This document shows positions 37,086 through 49,059 of a DNA stretch of 64,000 bases, one piece after another. Every line of letters begins with the position of its first letter. The first letter of the stretch is position 1. Under the pieces are notes generated by a model that was given only the letters and a program-made list of their open reading frames with translations, had not been told where the DNA came from and ran no database searches. This stretch comes from Siphonodentalium dalli (Eukaryota; Mollusca; Scaphopoda; Gadilida; Siphonodentaliidae): assembly GCA_032622095.1 (NCBI GenBank), contig CP136067.1, positions 178,596,556-178,660,555 of the forward strand, in the 5' to 3' direction. The translations under genes were made by a program, and so were the position numbers.

Positions 37086-37280
37086 TTGTTTTGGGTTGTT
37101 AGTCTGTTTTATGTGTTTTTCTTTGTTTTGGATTATTTGGTTTGTCTGTTTTGGTTGGTTTGTTTGTTTGTTTTTTTTATTATTTTGGCTTGATTGTTTG
37201 GGTTCATTTGTTTGGTTTTTGGTTTTGGTTATTTCCTTTTGGTTAGCGCTTGTTTGTTTTGGTTGATTTTGGCATGTGTT
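37081..37280 (+). repeat. GTTTG-rich minisatellite block 1
   Basis: Low-complexity TTTGTTTGG / TTTTGGTT repeats. Lys/Gln/Asn/Thr-rich frames on the minus strand are by-products. Confidence 0.8.
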
Positions 37281-37284
37281 ATCG

Positions 37285-37620
37285 GATCTCAATACCATTT
37301 TATATCTGTATTACATGGATTACGAGATTGCAAGAAATTTCTATGCAGTATGAATGATGCTGGATGGAAACAGTTGGACAAAACATTTGGGACTTCCGGA
37401 CCAAAAGTAGGTTCAATTAATTCTGGCAAGTTGATATTCCAACCGGTAATTAATGTGACAATTTATGTTTATACCAAAAGTCAAATATTTGCCTACTTTC
37501 GATCAAATGTTATTGTCATATTGTATGTATGTATGTTTGTCCGTCCGGAATATTTGTTGTCCGAATGATAACTTGATTAATGTTCGACGAAATTTGTTGA
37601 AACGTGGTATGCGGCCTTAA
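37285..37620 (+). repeat. Diverged repeat downstream of block 1
   Basis: Shares with 38670-39235 the segments TGTATTACATGGATTACGA, ACTTCC(G/A)GACCAAAAGTAGG and GATGATAACTTG-like ends, in the same order. It ends in TGTCCGTCCGGA-type sequence common in dispersed invertebrate repeats. No gene. Confidence 0.65.
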
Positions 37621-38309
37621 TAGTAACCACACCGTATGTATAACGTCATATTATTTTACTGTACCATATCCTTATTTAGAATACGCGCAACACAGTTCCT
37701 ACGAATTACTATCAATTCGTACAAAAACAAATCTTATTTGGAGTATGGCGTAATTATCCATGTCATGGGAATCTACAAACCAGATTAATAATTGTTTAAT
37801 CCTTTTCAAAAACAATTAAGATTGTGTATACTTATTCTGTATGAGTATTCCACTATTATGAAATACATGTAGCGTACACTAGTTTAATTTATAGCAGACG
37901 ACGAGTAAGTACATGTAGTATGGGATAACTTTTGTCGACGATTGATCAGCTAAGAGGCGCGATCCTGACGAGTTGTTCAATGCAATTACCTGGTATAGAC
38001 TTGGATGCAAATTGGATCACATGTAATTTTTTCGTTAATATCCTGTAATGTCGCAAATAGTAATGGTACAGCGAACATTCTTACAATACTGGTGGTATTG
38101 GTGTTAAGATATTTATACTAGCATTTAATGTATATTATGTCAAATAATGAAATAATTTATCGCACTAACGTATAATACAATCGTGCGTACTGAACGTCGA
38201 GTAAACAAAAATATCTGGTCCGAAATTCGAAATGAAAGGTCTTAAATTTCACTTTGAAAAATACAAAATATATCTACAGAACGCAAAATCAGACTTTTTA
38301 TTGTAGTTG

Positions 38310-38660
38310 TCGCCCTATTCGGTTTGTTTGGTTTGGTTTGCTTTATTTTGTTTGTTTTGCTTAGTTTATTTTAGTTCGGTTTGGTATGTGTGTTTCTTTG
38401 GTTTGTTTGGTTTGGTTGTTTCTTTCTTTTTGACTTGTGTGTTTGTTTTGTTTTGTTTGTTTGTTTTGGTCTGTTAGTTTTGCTTGTTTGGTTGTTTTTA
38501 TTTGTTTGTTTTCGTATGTTCTATTGTTTTGTCTTGCTTTGTCTGTTCTTTTCTTTTGGTTTCTTTGTTTTAGTTTTTTAGTTTGATTTCTTTGGTTTGG
38601 TTGTTTGTTTGATTGCTTTGGTTTGTATGTTTTTTTTTTTTGAGCTTATTTGATTTGTGA
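38310..38660 (+). repeat. GTTTG-rich minisatellite block 2
   Basis: Same composition as 37081-37280, preceded by GTAGTTGTCGCCC, which resembles the end of the split exon at 37050-37083. The block and its right flank are therefore probably a duplicate of block 1. Confidence 0.75.
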
Positions 38661-38669
38661 TGTTTTGTT

Positions 38670-39235
38670 TTGGAATGTGTTATTGTATCACAATACAATT
38701 TTCCATGTATTACATGGATTACGAAGTTGCATAAGATTACTTTTGGAAATGCAAGCCTTACACATGGAACTTCCAGACCAAAAGTAGGTTCAATTTGTTC
38801 TGCCAGGTTGATATTCGAACCAGTATTTGATGTTATATGGTTGTTGTTGGACCAAAAGTCATATATTTTCCTAAATTCGATCGAATTTACTGAAATTGCC
38901 ATCAGTTGAAAATTTCCAACGATTAATAAGTAGTGATATATTTGGAAATTTTTACCAGTTGGAAAGCTTGAAAGTTGAAAATTCCCATCTCAGGGGGAGG
39001 TGTCCTCTCACTGATTGAGATAATTCCATTGATATGGAAATTAGCGGTGCCCGTCCGTTCGTTAGACAGTTCGTCCGTTCGTCGAGCCGTTTGCCCATTT
39101 ATATTTCTGTTTGTGGTCCGAAACATTTCTTGTCGGCCGGATGATAACTTGGATAGTTTTCGACAGCAGTTGATGAAACTTGGCATGTGGCCGTAATGGC
39201 AACCACAACGCGTGTATGACGTAATATTATTTTAC
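38670..39235 (+). repeat. Diverged repeat downstream of block 2
   Basis: Second copy of the 37285-37620 repeat, longer in its middle. Its GCCATCAGTTG ... CCAGTTGGAAA part is also found at 57860-57990. Confidence 0.62.
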
Positions 39236-39309
39236 TATACCATGAAAGCGAATTTCGACGCGCCCAGGGGGTTAAAATTGCACCACCTCCGGTCGTATAT
39301 TTCTATCGA

Positions 39310-39770
39310 ATTGGTTTGTTTAGGTTTTGGCATGTTTGTTTAGGTTTGTTCGTTTAATTATTTTGGTTGTTTATTTTGATTTGTGTCATTTTTTTGGTTT
39401 CGGAGTGGGTTTGATTTTGGGTGTGGGTTTGGGTGAGTTTTTGGGTTTGTTTGTGGGTTTGGTTTTGGGCATTGGTTTGGTTTTGTGTGTGGGTTTGGTT
39501 TTCGGTGTGGGTTTGGTTTTGTGAGTGGGTTTGGGATTTGGTGTGGGTTTGGATGTGGATTTGTTTGGTCCAGTTTGGGTTTGTTTGTTTTGGTTAGGGT
39601 TTGTTTGTGGGTTTGGTTTTGGGCATTGGTTTGGTTTTGTGTGTGGGTTTGGTTTTCGGTGTGGGTTTGGTTTTGTGAGTGGGTTTGGAATTTGGTGTGG
39701 GTTTGGATGTGGATTTGTTTGGTCCGGTTTGGGTTTGTTTGTTTTGGTTAGGGCTTGTTTGTGCATTTGT
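39310..39770 (+). repeat. GTTTG/GGGTTT minisatellite block 3 with a 154-bp internal duplication
   Basis: Two near-identical 154-bp units start at 39443 and 39597. The plus strand carries many GGG runs, e.g. at 39407, 39419, 39425 and 39431. Lys/Pro/Thr repeat frames on the minus strand and Gly/Phe frames on the plus strand reflect composition only. Confidence 0.82.
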
Positions 39771-39901
39771 TTTCGTCGTCGCTGTGGAAACAGCCGCCAA
39801 AACTGTTGTCGCTGATGTTGCAGTATTCACTGGTACCGCCGTTTTCGTCATTGTTGGCGTCGCCGCCGTAACAGGTGACGTACGACTATTTGTTGCTGAC
39901 G
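39771..39901 (-). pseudogene. 5' half of a split mucin-like exon copy
   Basis: On the minus strand it follows an acceptor CTTCAAATTTCTTTTATCAG and encodes SATNSRTSPVTAATPT and VPVNTATSATT, clearly paralogous to the start of the 41580-42098 exon, in the same phase. It then runs into a GTTTG minisatellite and a stop at about 39594. Upstream flanks of both copies also match (GAACTATTCTCTTAAAG against CTCTATTCTCTGAAAG). Confidence 0.62.
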
Positions 39902-39999
39902 CTGATAAAAGAAATTTGAAGAAACACATAAGCTTCTTAGAAGTATATCTAAATTACATATAGCTATCGGAACTATTCTCTTAAAGATGGTCTATCACT

Positions 40000-41579
40000 T
40001 GCTAACAAAATTTATATTGTTTCCGGAATATAAAATAGTAAATATAATCAGATACACCTGTCCGGTTACGCTTCTATCAATTAATATTAAATACATATGA
40101 TGCAATTGTTTGTGTGCATGAAATTGAGAAGTTAGTACTAGGCACTATGCCAACCTTGGGAATGTATTATTTCACTAACATTACCGAAAATTTCAAATAA
40201 ATTGACCACACCACTCCATAGAAAACATTGTCTGAACTACGCTCAATTGTAAATATTTACATCTCGATTCGGGATGCAACTATTGGCGATAAACTAACAC
40301 AAATTATTTCGTCATCGAGAGTCATTGCATTTAATTAATATATAAGAATGACGGCGTTTTGTCTATTTGGAACAATATTAGTAAAAAGTTACTACTTTGA
40401 GTAAGATTATTCTCAATTTCAATGTGGTCACCCGACCGAAGTGTTTAACATCACTTTAAGTTGAGTTGTCCTGGTATAATACATACAGCCTATCGGGAAA
40501 GTTTTACGCCTATTTATAGAAACTTAATATCTGAACACTTCCCTGCAATAAATAGGACTCATGCACGTTTTATTAACTGTCGTCTGCTTATTGTTCGTGA
40601 ACATTCATTCCTCCAGCTGAGTAATATTCACAATGAATGCTGTTATAACTGAATGGGAGAATGAATTTAATATAGAAAGGGTTAACTGGAATTCAGGATA
40701 TTCAGGGGGTGAAATCACTCACAGATACATGATATGTCCTATAGTCCAGAAACCAGACTATACATAGAACGATATGAGACTACATTTATAGAACAAATAG
40801 CAGGGACGAAATGTGTTCAAATTAATGCAATTCCCTGCTATTTTTCCAGGATATGGAACAACCTGTAGCTGTTCCATATAACATGGGTCAACCATGTGTC
40901 AGTAAAAGTAACAGTTTAATGACCGAAACAAGTCCGCACAATCCAACAGTTATTTAACTGAATGTATGCTATTAATTATTTCATAATTATGTCAGTAGAA
41001 TTTGGCATTTCTTTGAAAAACGTCGAACCATGTTGCAGATTATGGTGCATGTATGTGGCTCGTTTGGCATTATATATAGAAATGTTTGTCTTATCACTCA
41101 ATCCAATAAATTTACCACTCTTCTTTTCACATATCGTTCATCATCGTGTTACGCATAAATTCCTTCACCAAATGGCACTTGGCTGTTTGTGATGAACCTA
41201 TTCACTTGGCTGTTTGTGATGAACCTATTCAATTCCAACATGTGATTACTTATTCTTAGTTTACAGAGCATTATCTTTGTCTAATTATTCTAGACAATAT
41301 TCAGATATGGTTCTTGTTTGTATTGATGTCATGTTTGTTTGTATTGTTTGTATTGATGTTCGTTGTGATTTAATCGTCACTCGTGGTGGTCTTATAATAA
41401 TTGGTCTTCAGCTTGCCGACACATAACGCGGATTCAAATACTACGATCGTTTACGGCTGCGTTACTGAAAACTCGGAACTACACTGATTGTATCAGCTGA
41501 CTAGTATAACATGCTTTCCGTCGGTTATTTTTTTTATTTGTGAACTTTGATGGCTAACACCGGGGCTGATATGACTAAC
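40000..41579. other. Intergenic or intronic sequence left of the mucin-like exon
   Basis: Apart from the 40450-40690 duplicate and a two-unit 27-bp repeat at about 41174-41230 (ACTTGGCTGTTTGTGATGAA), nothing is recognised. If the two exon copies belong to one minus-strand gene this is its intron. Confidence 0.4.
40450..40690 (+). repeat. Degenerate duplicate of 46120-46325
   Basis: Shares ACTGTCGTCTGCTT and TAACTG/CAGTTGGAGAATGAATTTA-type segments and AGGGTTAAC with 46150-46320 in the same order and orientation. It lies to the right of the split exon, as the other copy lies to the right of the intact exon. Confidence 0.55.
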
Positions 41580-42098
41580 CTGTTCCTAAATCTGTTGATA
41601 CTTGCGTCGCTAAAGTCCAGGTGATCACTGTAGTCGGCGGGGCAGCAGTTATCGCCGTCATGGTAACAATCGTCGAATCTGTCGTTGTGTCAGTATTTAC
41701 TGATGTTGTTGTCGCTGTGGCAACACTTGACAAAACCCTCATTGTGGCAGAATTTACCGATACTGTTGTTGGTGGTGGTGGTGGTGGTGGTGGTGTTGTT
41801 GTTGTTGTTGTTGTTGGTGATGATGCTGTTGTTTTTGTCGCCGTCGCCGTGGTAACAGTCGCAGAAACTGCCGTGGCAGTATTTACTAATGGTGTTATTA
41901 TAGTTGTCTTCGTCGTGGCAACAATCGCCAAAGCTGTCGTTGTGGCAGTATTTACTGATGTTATTGATGCTGTTGTCGTCGTGCTTACAGTCGACGAAAC
42001 TGTTGTCGTTGTTGTTGTTGCAGTATGCACTGGCACTGTTGTCGTATATGATGGCGTCTCCGTCGTGGCAGATGAACTACTAATATTTGTTGATGACA
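41580..42098 (-). CDS. Mucin-like Thr/Ser/Ala-rich exon (phase 1-1)
   Basis: On the minus strand the exon runs from acceptor CAAATTACTTTTATCAG (just right of 42098) to donor AACAG/GTTAGT (GT at 41578-41579). It is 519 bases, symmetrical phase 1-1, open throughout. The roughly 173 residues are dominated by Thr with Ser, Ala and Val, have a stretch of eight Pro (from a GGT microsatellite on the plus strand), and contain repeated SVNTATT/VNTATA-type units. Such composition is typical of heavily O-glycosylated secreted or cell-surface mucin domains. It has no enzyme motif. The codon repeats give a long Val/Ala frame on the opposite strand, which I consider the shadow because only the minus strand has splice sites shared with a paralogous copy. 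Neighbouring exons were not identified, so the full gene is unknown. It could instead be an expressed repeat or a non-coding minisatellite. Confidence 0.5.
41764..41815 (+). repeat. GGT/GTT microsatellite inside the mucin-like exon
   Basis: A run of GGT followed by a run of GTT triplets. On the minus strand it encodes the Pro stretch and Thr runs, so length change keeps the frame. Confidence 0.85.
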
Positions 42099-44240
42099 CT
42101 GATAAAAGTAATTTGAAGAACGGCATAATATTCATATATCGAAATAACACCATTGCGATAAATACTGTATTGTTTTTACCACGCCCCGGTGATAAGATAG
42201 GTCAAATATATGCAGACTCTATTCTCTGAAAGGGTCCTATACCATACAACTACATATACGGGGATTTAAAGTATCGTTGTTTGGTTAACAAATTTCGAGT
42301 GTTATTCAAAACTTACTGTCTCTGACGGAGAGGGTCTGATAATTTTTATCCACTACTCTGTTAGAACGTCAGCTTAGGCATACTTACCCATCTTAATCGA
42401 AACAATTAATGATTTGATGACATTTATAATATGAAATATGTTCTCAATAAAGGCCACAGATACCTATTCATTATGCATAATTCCACTCATTTGGAATATC
42501 AGTGATTGAAAGAAACCATTTACATATTTTCCGACTACAACATTAATGCGTTGAGCCCACCGTCCTACTGTGCGACAAAGGTGGTCTCATAAATTAAATC
42601 TTTCTATAAAACAATCTGCTGATGTCACATAATCAGATATAGAATATCTACGAAATTTCGTTTTACAATTATTTACTACACCAGGCAAGCGCTCCTTATT
42701 TGGAAACATGTTATTACGTCGTCTTGTGATAGCCGCGTCGTCTTAAAAAATAGGGGTTTAATAGAATTCTATAAAGACGTAAATCTGATCAAATTATCGT
42801 CGGATTTTTAAGAGACTGGTGGATATACATGTAGTATCCTTACAATCTCTACCAGAGCGCACCAGTCATACTTCCTTTCTGACTCTGTCACCGGCTGGGT
42901 ACTAGTTTCCGTTTCTATATTTAGCGCGGGGTTTTCCGAACAAAATGGCGAAAACCGATCGCCCCAAAGTCCAATTTCCTATGTGCTTTGAGAACGATTC
43001 CCGCACTAAAAACTTAATGACATAATGGAGGATCAGAGCGGTAGTTTTGTTGACGATTTTCGCAAGCAACTCATCAAAATTGGAGCAAATTAGAACTCTT
43101 GTGTTTGACTTGCCATGCGTGTTGTCGTGACATTGTCGTCCATGTGTATTTTGACTTTTGTGTTGATAAAATAATCGGAGAACCGAATCACACCGTTTCG
43201 AAATATAGTTCTTCGGTTTTAGTGGGACTTTTCAAACTTAAGGTTCAAAAGTTATACAAATTTTGTTCGATATTTTGTGTGCTTAACAACGGCAGCATTT
43301 TGCTCTGTTCGCTTAGTATATATCTTATTGATGAGGTACATCAGCGATTGTCACGTGGTTGGTCCTCGTGCAGAACTTGTAGATTATTCTACAATAAGGG
43401 TCTATTTCATCAACCATGTGTTGCAGAATGACATGAAATAGGGTCTGAAATTACCTTTGATACAAACTGCGCACCATAATACCGAGAGATCTAACATTGT
43501 TTTTCTGCAAACCTATCAACATGAATGACACATCAGTTTCTCCTATGTGTGTGGTAATCCTATAGGCAGACACGATTTGTTTCATATTGCAATGACAAGT
43601 CTGGCTGATTGAACATCTCTCATCCAATATCGGCGAAATTTCTCGTCCATCAAAAGCCGATTCATGCAAGTTTCATTAGGCAGACCACGCCGGAAAACAT
43701 ATCACATTGATAATGTATGATACTGATTACTCAAATTGCACCACGGGATGTTCCATCTCTTCGTGGCAACACTTCCAATATAACAAAAATAAAATTTCTA
43801 TGGAAATCATTTTCAAGGCACATTTCAAATTTTAATACAAAAAACCGGCTATGTGTGGACGTTATCATTAGGCGAATCCGACCCTGGTTTAGCATTTACG
43901 CAATGGGCGCTTGCAGTCGGCTTACTACTGGAAGGGACAGAATAATTTTTGACGAAAACAATTTGTCGCATATGACAAGCACACTTCTGTATATGTATCT
44001 CCGTGATATATGAGGCGTCCAATGTTGTAGTTTAAATCGTCCAAACTGCGGCCATTCTAGTCAGGGATGGGGTTTGGCGAGTGGCACACCATTGATTTAT
44101 GTCGTCGATTTCCACCAAGCGTATATTATATTGTCATATCCATTATATGGGGAAGCTAAGGATGCATGTGATTTACAGTTGTCAAAGTGGCACCGTCGAA
44201 AACAAAGATAGTGTTTTGGAAGGAGCACCAAGATTGATAA
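42099..44240. other. Unassigned sequence right of the mucin-like exon
   Basis: No gene is assigned. A plus-strand frame at 43099-43431 (110 codons, several Cys) has no recognisable domain. A minus-strand frame at 43451-43669 ends at a good donor (CAAAG/GTAATT) but has an in-frame stop right before it. At 42945 a 26-codon frame starting ACAAAATGG overlaps a 22-codon frame by TAATG. Confidence 0.35.
43965..44050 (+). repeat. ~85-bp dispersed repeat, copy 1
   Basis: CACACTTCTGTATATGTATC and the following TCCGTGATATATGAGG, through GTTTAAATCGTCCAAACTG, match 48608-48695 with few changes. Confidence 0.68.
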
Positions 44241-44709
44241 ACATATGTGACCCGCCACATCAAATCCAGTCGTAAGTCGGGATTTTTTTTACACTGTGCC
44301 AATGCATTCTCTTATATATGCGAGTCGACCATAGGTCGCCTCGCATATATAAGAGAATGCATTGGCCTAACATTTTTTTATCATGTTTTTTAAATAAATG
44401 TTTGTTACAATTTTTAGGACATAAAATAAAAAACATCCATTACCCTGCAGGGAGCCCCACACATATATAGAACCATATAGAAGAGTGTCGTCTGCTCATG
44501 TTTGTCTGGGGCTCTGTATGGGTGACATTATAAAATTGTTAAAGAATACAAGAACAAATTATTAAAATTGTAAAAAATTGTTAGGCCAATGCATTCTCTT
44601 ATATATGCGAGGCGACCTATGGTCGACTCGCATATATAAGAGAATGCATTGGCACAGGTTTAAAAAATCCCGACTTACGACTGTATTTGATATCGCGGGT
44701 CACATATTA
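44241..44709. mobile_element. GTGACCC-family MITE with double-hairpin core, copy 2
   Basis: Same TIRs and core as 33421-33865, with both hairpins intact (about 44299-44366 and 44584-44654). The spacer of about 220 bp contains TTAAATAAATGTTT and ATTATAAAATTGTTAAAGAA. Confidence 0.82.
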
Positions 44710-45834
44710 TCGCAGATTTCCTCCAAGCTTATTTGAAGGATTCCCCATGACATAATGAATCTAACGGTGTAGTTCACATTTTTTGAAATGTTACCTGTCT
44801 CCGTGACTAATTGAGTTCTATTAAAACGTGACACACTTATATTTTCGAAATGTGAGACCCGCATGTATGTTATATTTTCCGGACAAATGACTTAAGTTTA
44901 CTTTGAGTACATCCATAAAACTACACGATAAGTCAAGAACAAAATACATATTCCGACAGACAACGGGTTATTCTAACCAAACAGACGAATACATTCCTTC
45001 TTCGGGGGATGACTACGTCAATTCCTATATATAGCTGTGTTTTCTATTCGGGTAACGTTACCCGCCATAATTAACAGAATCCATCTCTATCTCACCACCA
45101 TAATGTCGATTGATTGATTGATTGATTTATTTATTGCGATAAATAACAATGAAATAAGCAAAACGTATATACACTGTGCACAAATTCGGATATCACATTC
45201 ATCATTATTCATATCATATACATATGCATGTTTATATACACAGCAGTAATTAAATTAGATTACACAATAATAGGCGATAAACTTAACAAGTAGCATAATT
45301 ACATGTGTGCACCCATACAAATAAATGATTCCGCTCATATAGAATAGGACACCTTCTTACAGGCACACATAAGGAATATGCATAGTCTGTTTATGAGGCT
45401 TATATTTTAAAGAGATACAACACGTTACAGGTCACACGCAAGTATATTATCTGATATATCATATAAAAATGTATCTACATGAAATTTGACCAATCTAAAC
45501 AAAATTGTTATTAGTCACCCGAAAGAAAGGCATCAGGATGGCTTTACCATCTGGGTATTTGGGTGAAATAGACACTGGGGAATTCTTAAAGCCACATGGT
45601 GGTTTGCGCTCCAAAATACACATAATTTTATTCGCTTCTGAATTTTTCTTGGTATCGAAATAGGTCGATAAATATCTCAACTACCTGTCTACGATCATTA
45701 TGTAACCCAAAAAAACGTATTGAAGTAGTGCAAAATACAACTGTGAGTACGGTGTTTGGGTCCCAAAACAGCAATTTGCACGACATGGAACAGAAAAGAG
45801 CGTTCCCTGGTAGTCTGTTCCTTATATGGTAGCG

Positions 45835-45849
45835 ATAAAGAGCGTTTAT
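45835..45849 (+). repeat. ATAAAGAGCGTTTAT motif
   Basis: Exact 15-mer; the 10-base core AAAGAGCGTT also lies 40 bases upstream at 45795-45804 in otherwise different sequence. Confidence 0.65.
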
Positions 45850-46119
45850 CTTACTTCTGGCGAAAAGTTGAAAACGGCTGAAAAACGGCAGTGACAATGG
45901 AACGTGTTTTTCAGAGCATATGAAGCCGGTATATCAATAGTTCGTTTATTTATCGATCTATCGTATCCGTCTCTCCAAATTACGTAGAAACCATTTTCGA
46001 GGTTCAAATCAGCCATGTCCATTTAACAGGGAAGTCTGTACTTACTGTGATATATTTATATCTATACATTGTATGATGAACTAGCTGGCCCTATTGTCCT
46101 TTTCCAGTCAGTTGTGTTT

Positions 46120-46325
46120 AAACTGGAGATTGTGTCCGCTTGTTGAACTTATTATCTGAAAGTTTCCCTCTATGAATAGGGGTTTTTCTGCACTTTTATT
46201 TACCTGTCGTCTGCTTTTATCACCTTAACATCCCTCCAAATTAATAATTATAGATCATGCCAGTGTATACTTTTTATAACAGTTGGAGAATCAATTTAGT
46301 ATCGGAAGGGTTTAACATATGTATG
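46120..46325 (+). repeat. Degenerate duplicate of 40450-40690
   Basis: See 40450-40690; shared order of ACCTGTCGTCTGCTTT, CCTCCAAATTAATAATTA and ATCAATTTAGTATCGGAAGG-like segments. Confidence 0.55.
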
Positions 46326-46808
46326 TGTATAACTTGGACCAATGTACCTACTTTGTGTTTGTTTGACTATACGTGGACCAACGGACTTGATCTCAAACTC
46401 CAATGTACAAAGTTCAAAAAGCATGTTTGGAAATATTTTTTTCACGGAGAGAGAAATTGCTAACTGTAGCAGTTTAAGCGACTTTGTTGTCACATGCTGG
46501 TCGTTTGATTTGGTGACATTCATTCAAGTTGATGAACATGATCCATTGTATATGTACATGTTAAAATTTCTAACTTCCCGGGACAAAGAGCCGAGTCTCG
46601 CTCCGGTTATATATGATATTTGAAACTGTCTTACCGATCAGATGTAGACATCTGTATCCAGATTGTTTAGTTGGCGTCCATGTGAACAATTCATTGTTAT
46701 TGCACATCGCTCTGTGTACTGGAATCTCCGTAGAAAACTGTAAATAAGTAGATGAAAGTACAATAAGTACAATACTTAGACAATACTTAGATCGGACACA
46801 CGGGCCCA

Positions 46809-47208
46809 TTAACCCTTTACCCAACAAACCGGCCAAAACCGGCCAAATAAAGATTCAACAGCCTAAAATATCTTGGGTCTGTCTCAATAGAACCATACAA
46901 ATATGGATATCATTGGAACCGGCTCCTTGACCACATTGTGATAGTTACAGTTATGCCCTGTGCCAATGCATTCTCTTATATATGCGAGTCGACCATAGGT
47001 CGCCTCGCATATATAAGAGAATGCATTGGCCTAAAAAAAATCTTTTTTCAACACTTTTTACCATTTTTTCTTACATTCTTTAACAATTTTATAATTTTTA
47101 ATGTGTTAAGCCAATGCATTCTCTTATATATGCGAGGCGACCTATGGTCGACTCGCATATATAAGAGAATGCATTGGCACAGGGCCGTTCTGTTGGGTAA
47201 AGGGTTAA
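46809..47208 (+). mobile_element. TTAA-flanked (piggyBac-like) MITE, full-length 400 bp
   Basis: TTAA + CCCTTTACCCAACA at the left and TGTTGGGTAAAGGG + TTAA at the right. Two long hairpins (about 46964-47031 and 47110-47178) flank an AT-rich spacer of about 80 bp, in the order GGCCAAAACCGGCC, hairpin, spacer, hairpin. No coding capacity. Confidence 0.88.
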
Positions 47209-47959
47209 AGGGATGTTTGATGACCAGATAGCAACATTGAAAATAAGAATTTTTAACACGATTTGAATTGTTGTCAGCCTAGCCACTTATAATTTATAAG
47301 TTTTAATGAGCGTCCATGCTTCCGCCGCACGAAATCAGTGTATAATAAATAGCGTTTTCAATCATGGGCTTTCGCGATCGTTTTCGTTATTGGAAAGTTC
47401 ATGTATTTTTAGCTCAACCTGAGAAAGTCATGTTTGAGTTATTGACATGGGTTGGCGTCCGTCGTCCGTGTGTGTATGCGTCAGTCAGTCTGTCAGTCAG
47501 TCCGTGTATATCAACAATAACCCCAGAATATTTTTCAATGCTTTGACATTAACCAATTGTTATGGCGTGTTCACATGTAGCAGCAAGAAAAAGTCAGGTT
47601 TGCTCCATGTGACTTGATTGAACAATTGAAAACAATGATCGAGACAATATTCCATGGAGACACTGCATTGATATTTGATCGCTAGTGTTCACCTTGATAG
47701 GTTGCCGTCGGTATCTGCTAAATAATCGCTCAGGGAACCCGCTCGTATAACTGTTCATGCGCTCGAGTTATGGCCCATCAATATCATCAATGTTATCGTC
47801 TCTTCTAACAATTCAAGTCGAAATTCCACTTCTAGTCGGCTTGTCAGATTAGTTTAAATATTTTATGAATATGCACAGGGACGTGACTGTAAGGCCTCCG
47901 TCGTTTATGGGAATGTCCACCTTGGAATTTCCAATTCCGCCATCCCCCTTGAACCAAGC
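47209..47959. other. Unassigned spacer
   Basis: No gene. A CAGTCAGTCTGTCAGTCAGT simple stretch at 47480-47500 is followed by sequence of the TCCGTGTATATC kind seen in dispersed repeats. Confidence 0.35.
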
Positions 47960-48130
47960 CAAAAAAGCCATTAGATTATAGTAGATATAGTATGGATCTC
48001 ATAAAAACATAATGTTGTCATAACTGGTTTCCGGGATAACAGTCTATATCGTTAATCGCATATTTACTTGCAGAACATTGAAATGCACAGACAAGATTAT
48101 ATTTGGACTAATAAACCGACGCTGCATTAG
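47960..48130 (+). repeat. Left direct repeat flanking the GGGCC block
   Basis: Shares CCATTAG, AGTATGGAT, AACTGGTTTCCGGGAT and GCATATTTACTTGCAGAA with 49060-49215 in the same orientation, about 1.1 kb away. Confidence 0.7.
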
Positions 48131-48274
48131 GTGAAAAGAATCTAGCCGACGGACGGGCGGGTATTTTCAAAATACATGTATGCTAAAAAATAATTTAAAT
48201 CAATATTTGTTTGAGATTGGTTAATATCTGTTTCAGATGGGGCTTAAAATTTAAATTGCAAAGCTAAAAAATTA

Positions 48275-48900
48275 CAATCAAAGGGCCGTAACTTTTGTAC
48301 AAATTTATGGCCGAGCCTAGTTTGCGAACTCCTTCCATAAACTTATCTTGTGAACTCACATACCTAAGCTTCTTTCAAATCCGTTGATATAATTTCCCCA
48401 GACAACTTTTCGTAAAGATATATATATATATCAAAAACCTTTCAAATCTGTTGATATGTGTTCGAACTAAACCTGGGACAACTTTACCTGGGTGCTAAAC
48501 GCCAAAAAGGTAAAAATGTCCGACCGAGCCACGTTTGCGAACTCGTTTCAGATATTCCCCTTGTGAACTCATATACCAACATTCTTTCAAATCTGTTTAT
48601 GTATATAATTATGTCGCATATGTCCAACACACTTCTGTATATGTATCTCCGCGATATATGAGGAGTGCAATGGTGCAGTTTAAATTGTCCAAACTGGGAC
48701 CGTATATGAAATATATGGACAAAGCCGGGCAACTTGTCGTGGGCGCTAACGCAAACAAAATGACGCTCAAAGGGCCCTAATTCTGTCGGGCCGGGCCTAC
48801 TTTGCGAACTCGTTTAAGATATTCCCCTCGTGAACTCATCTTTAAATGTTTGATTATTGTTCCAATAAACTCCGGACAACTTTTCGGGACGGATACACAG
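48275..48900 (+). repeat. Three diverged units of a GGGCCGTAA-type dispersed repeat
   Basis: Units start near 48283, 48515 and 48765 with AAAGGGCC(G/C)TAA or its variant, then GCC(G)AGCC, TTTGCGAACTC and GTGAACTCAT. The wording AAAGGGCC-TAACT ... GCGAACTC is one I associate with abundant bivalve repeats (from memory). Non-coding. Confidence 0.6.
48608..48695 (+). repeat. ~85-bp dispersed repeat, copy 2
   Basis: Counterpart of 43965-44050, located inside the GGGCC-type repeat block. Confidence 0.68.
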
Positions 48901-49059
48901 ACGTTTGGACGGAACCCATTCCTATATCTCCCGGGCGGGGGATAATAACAAACTAAACTAATCAAAATGCACCGAAACCCCTGACTGTTGTCGTTTGGGA
49001 TAACGTTCCTGGGCACGGCAGAACTGTGTTCGTGCTGTAGCATTTTGTTTAGACAAAAG

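Larger units (their letters stand above)
44710..46808. other. Unassigned sequence between two MITEs
   Basis: It contains an ATTG/ATTT simple run (45109-45140) of the kind that ends retroposons, two AAAGAGCGTT motifs (45795, 45835) and the degenerate duplicate at 46120-46325. Open frames on the minus strand at 45495-45897 are unrecognised. Confidence 0.4.

Noticed and set aside
39386-39929. Lys/Pro/Thr repeat protein (minus) or Gly/Phe repeat protein (plus)
   Set aside because: Frames on both strands are open because of the GTTTG/GGGTTT minisatellite; there is no unique sequence or start context. Only the short paralogous part 39771-39901 is kept.
41621-42229. Val/Ala/Asp-rich plus-strand protein of 202 codons
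   Set aside because: It is the shadow of the minus-strand Thr-rich exon, which alone has splice sites conserved with a second copy.
42945-43093. Two overlapping small frames (26 and 22 codons) joined by TAATG
   Set aside because: Interesting as a possible leader arrangement, but with no promoter, conservation or downstream gene it is no better than chance.
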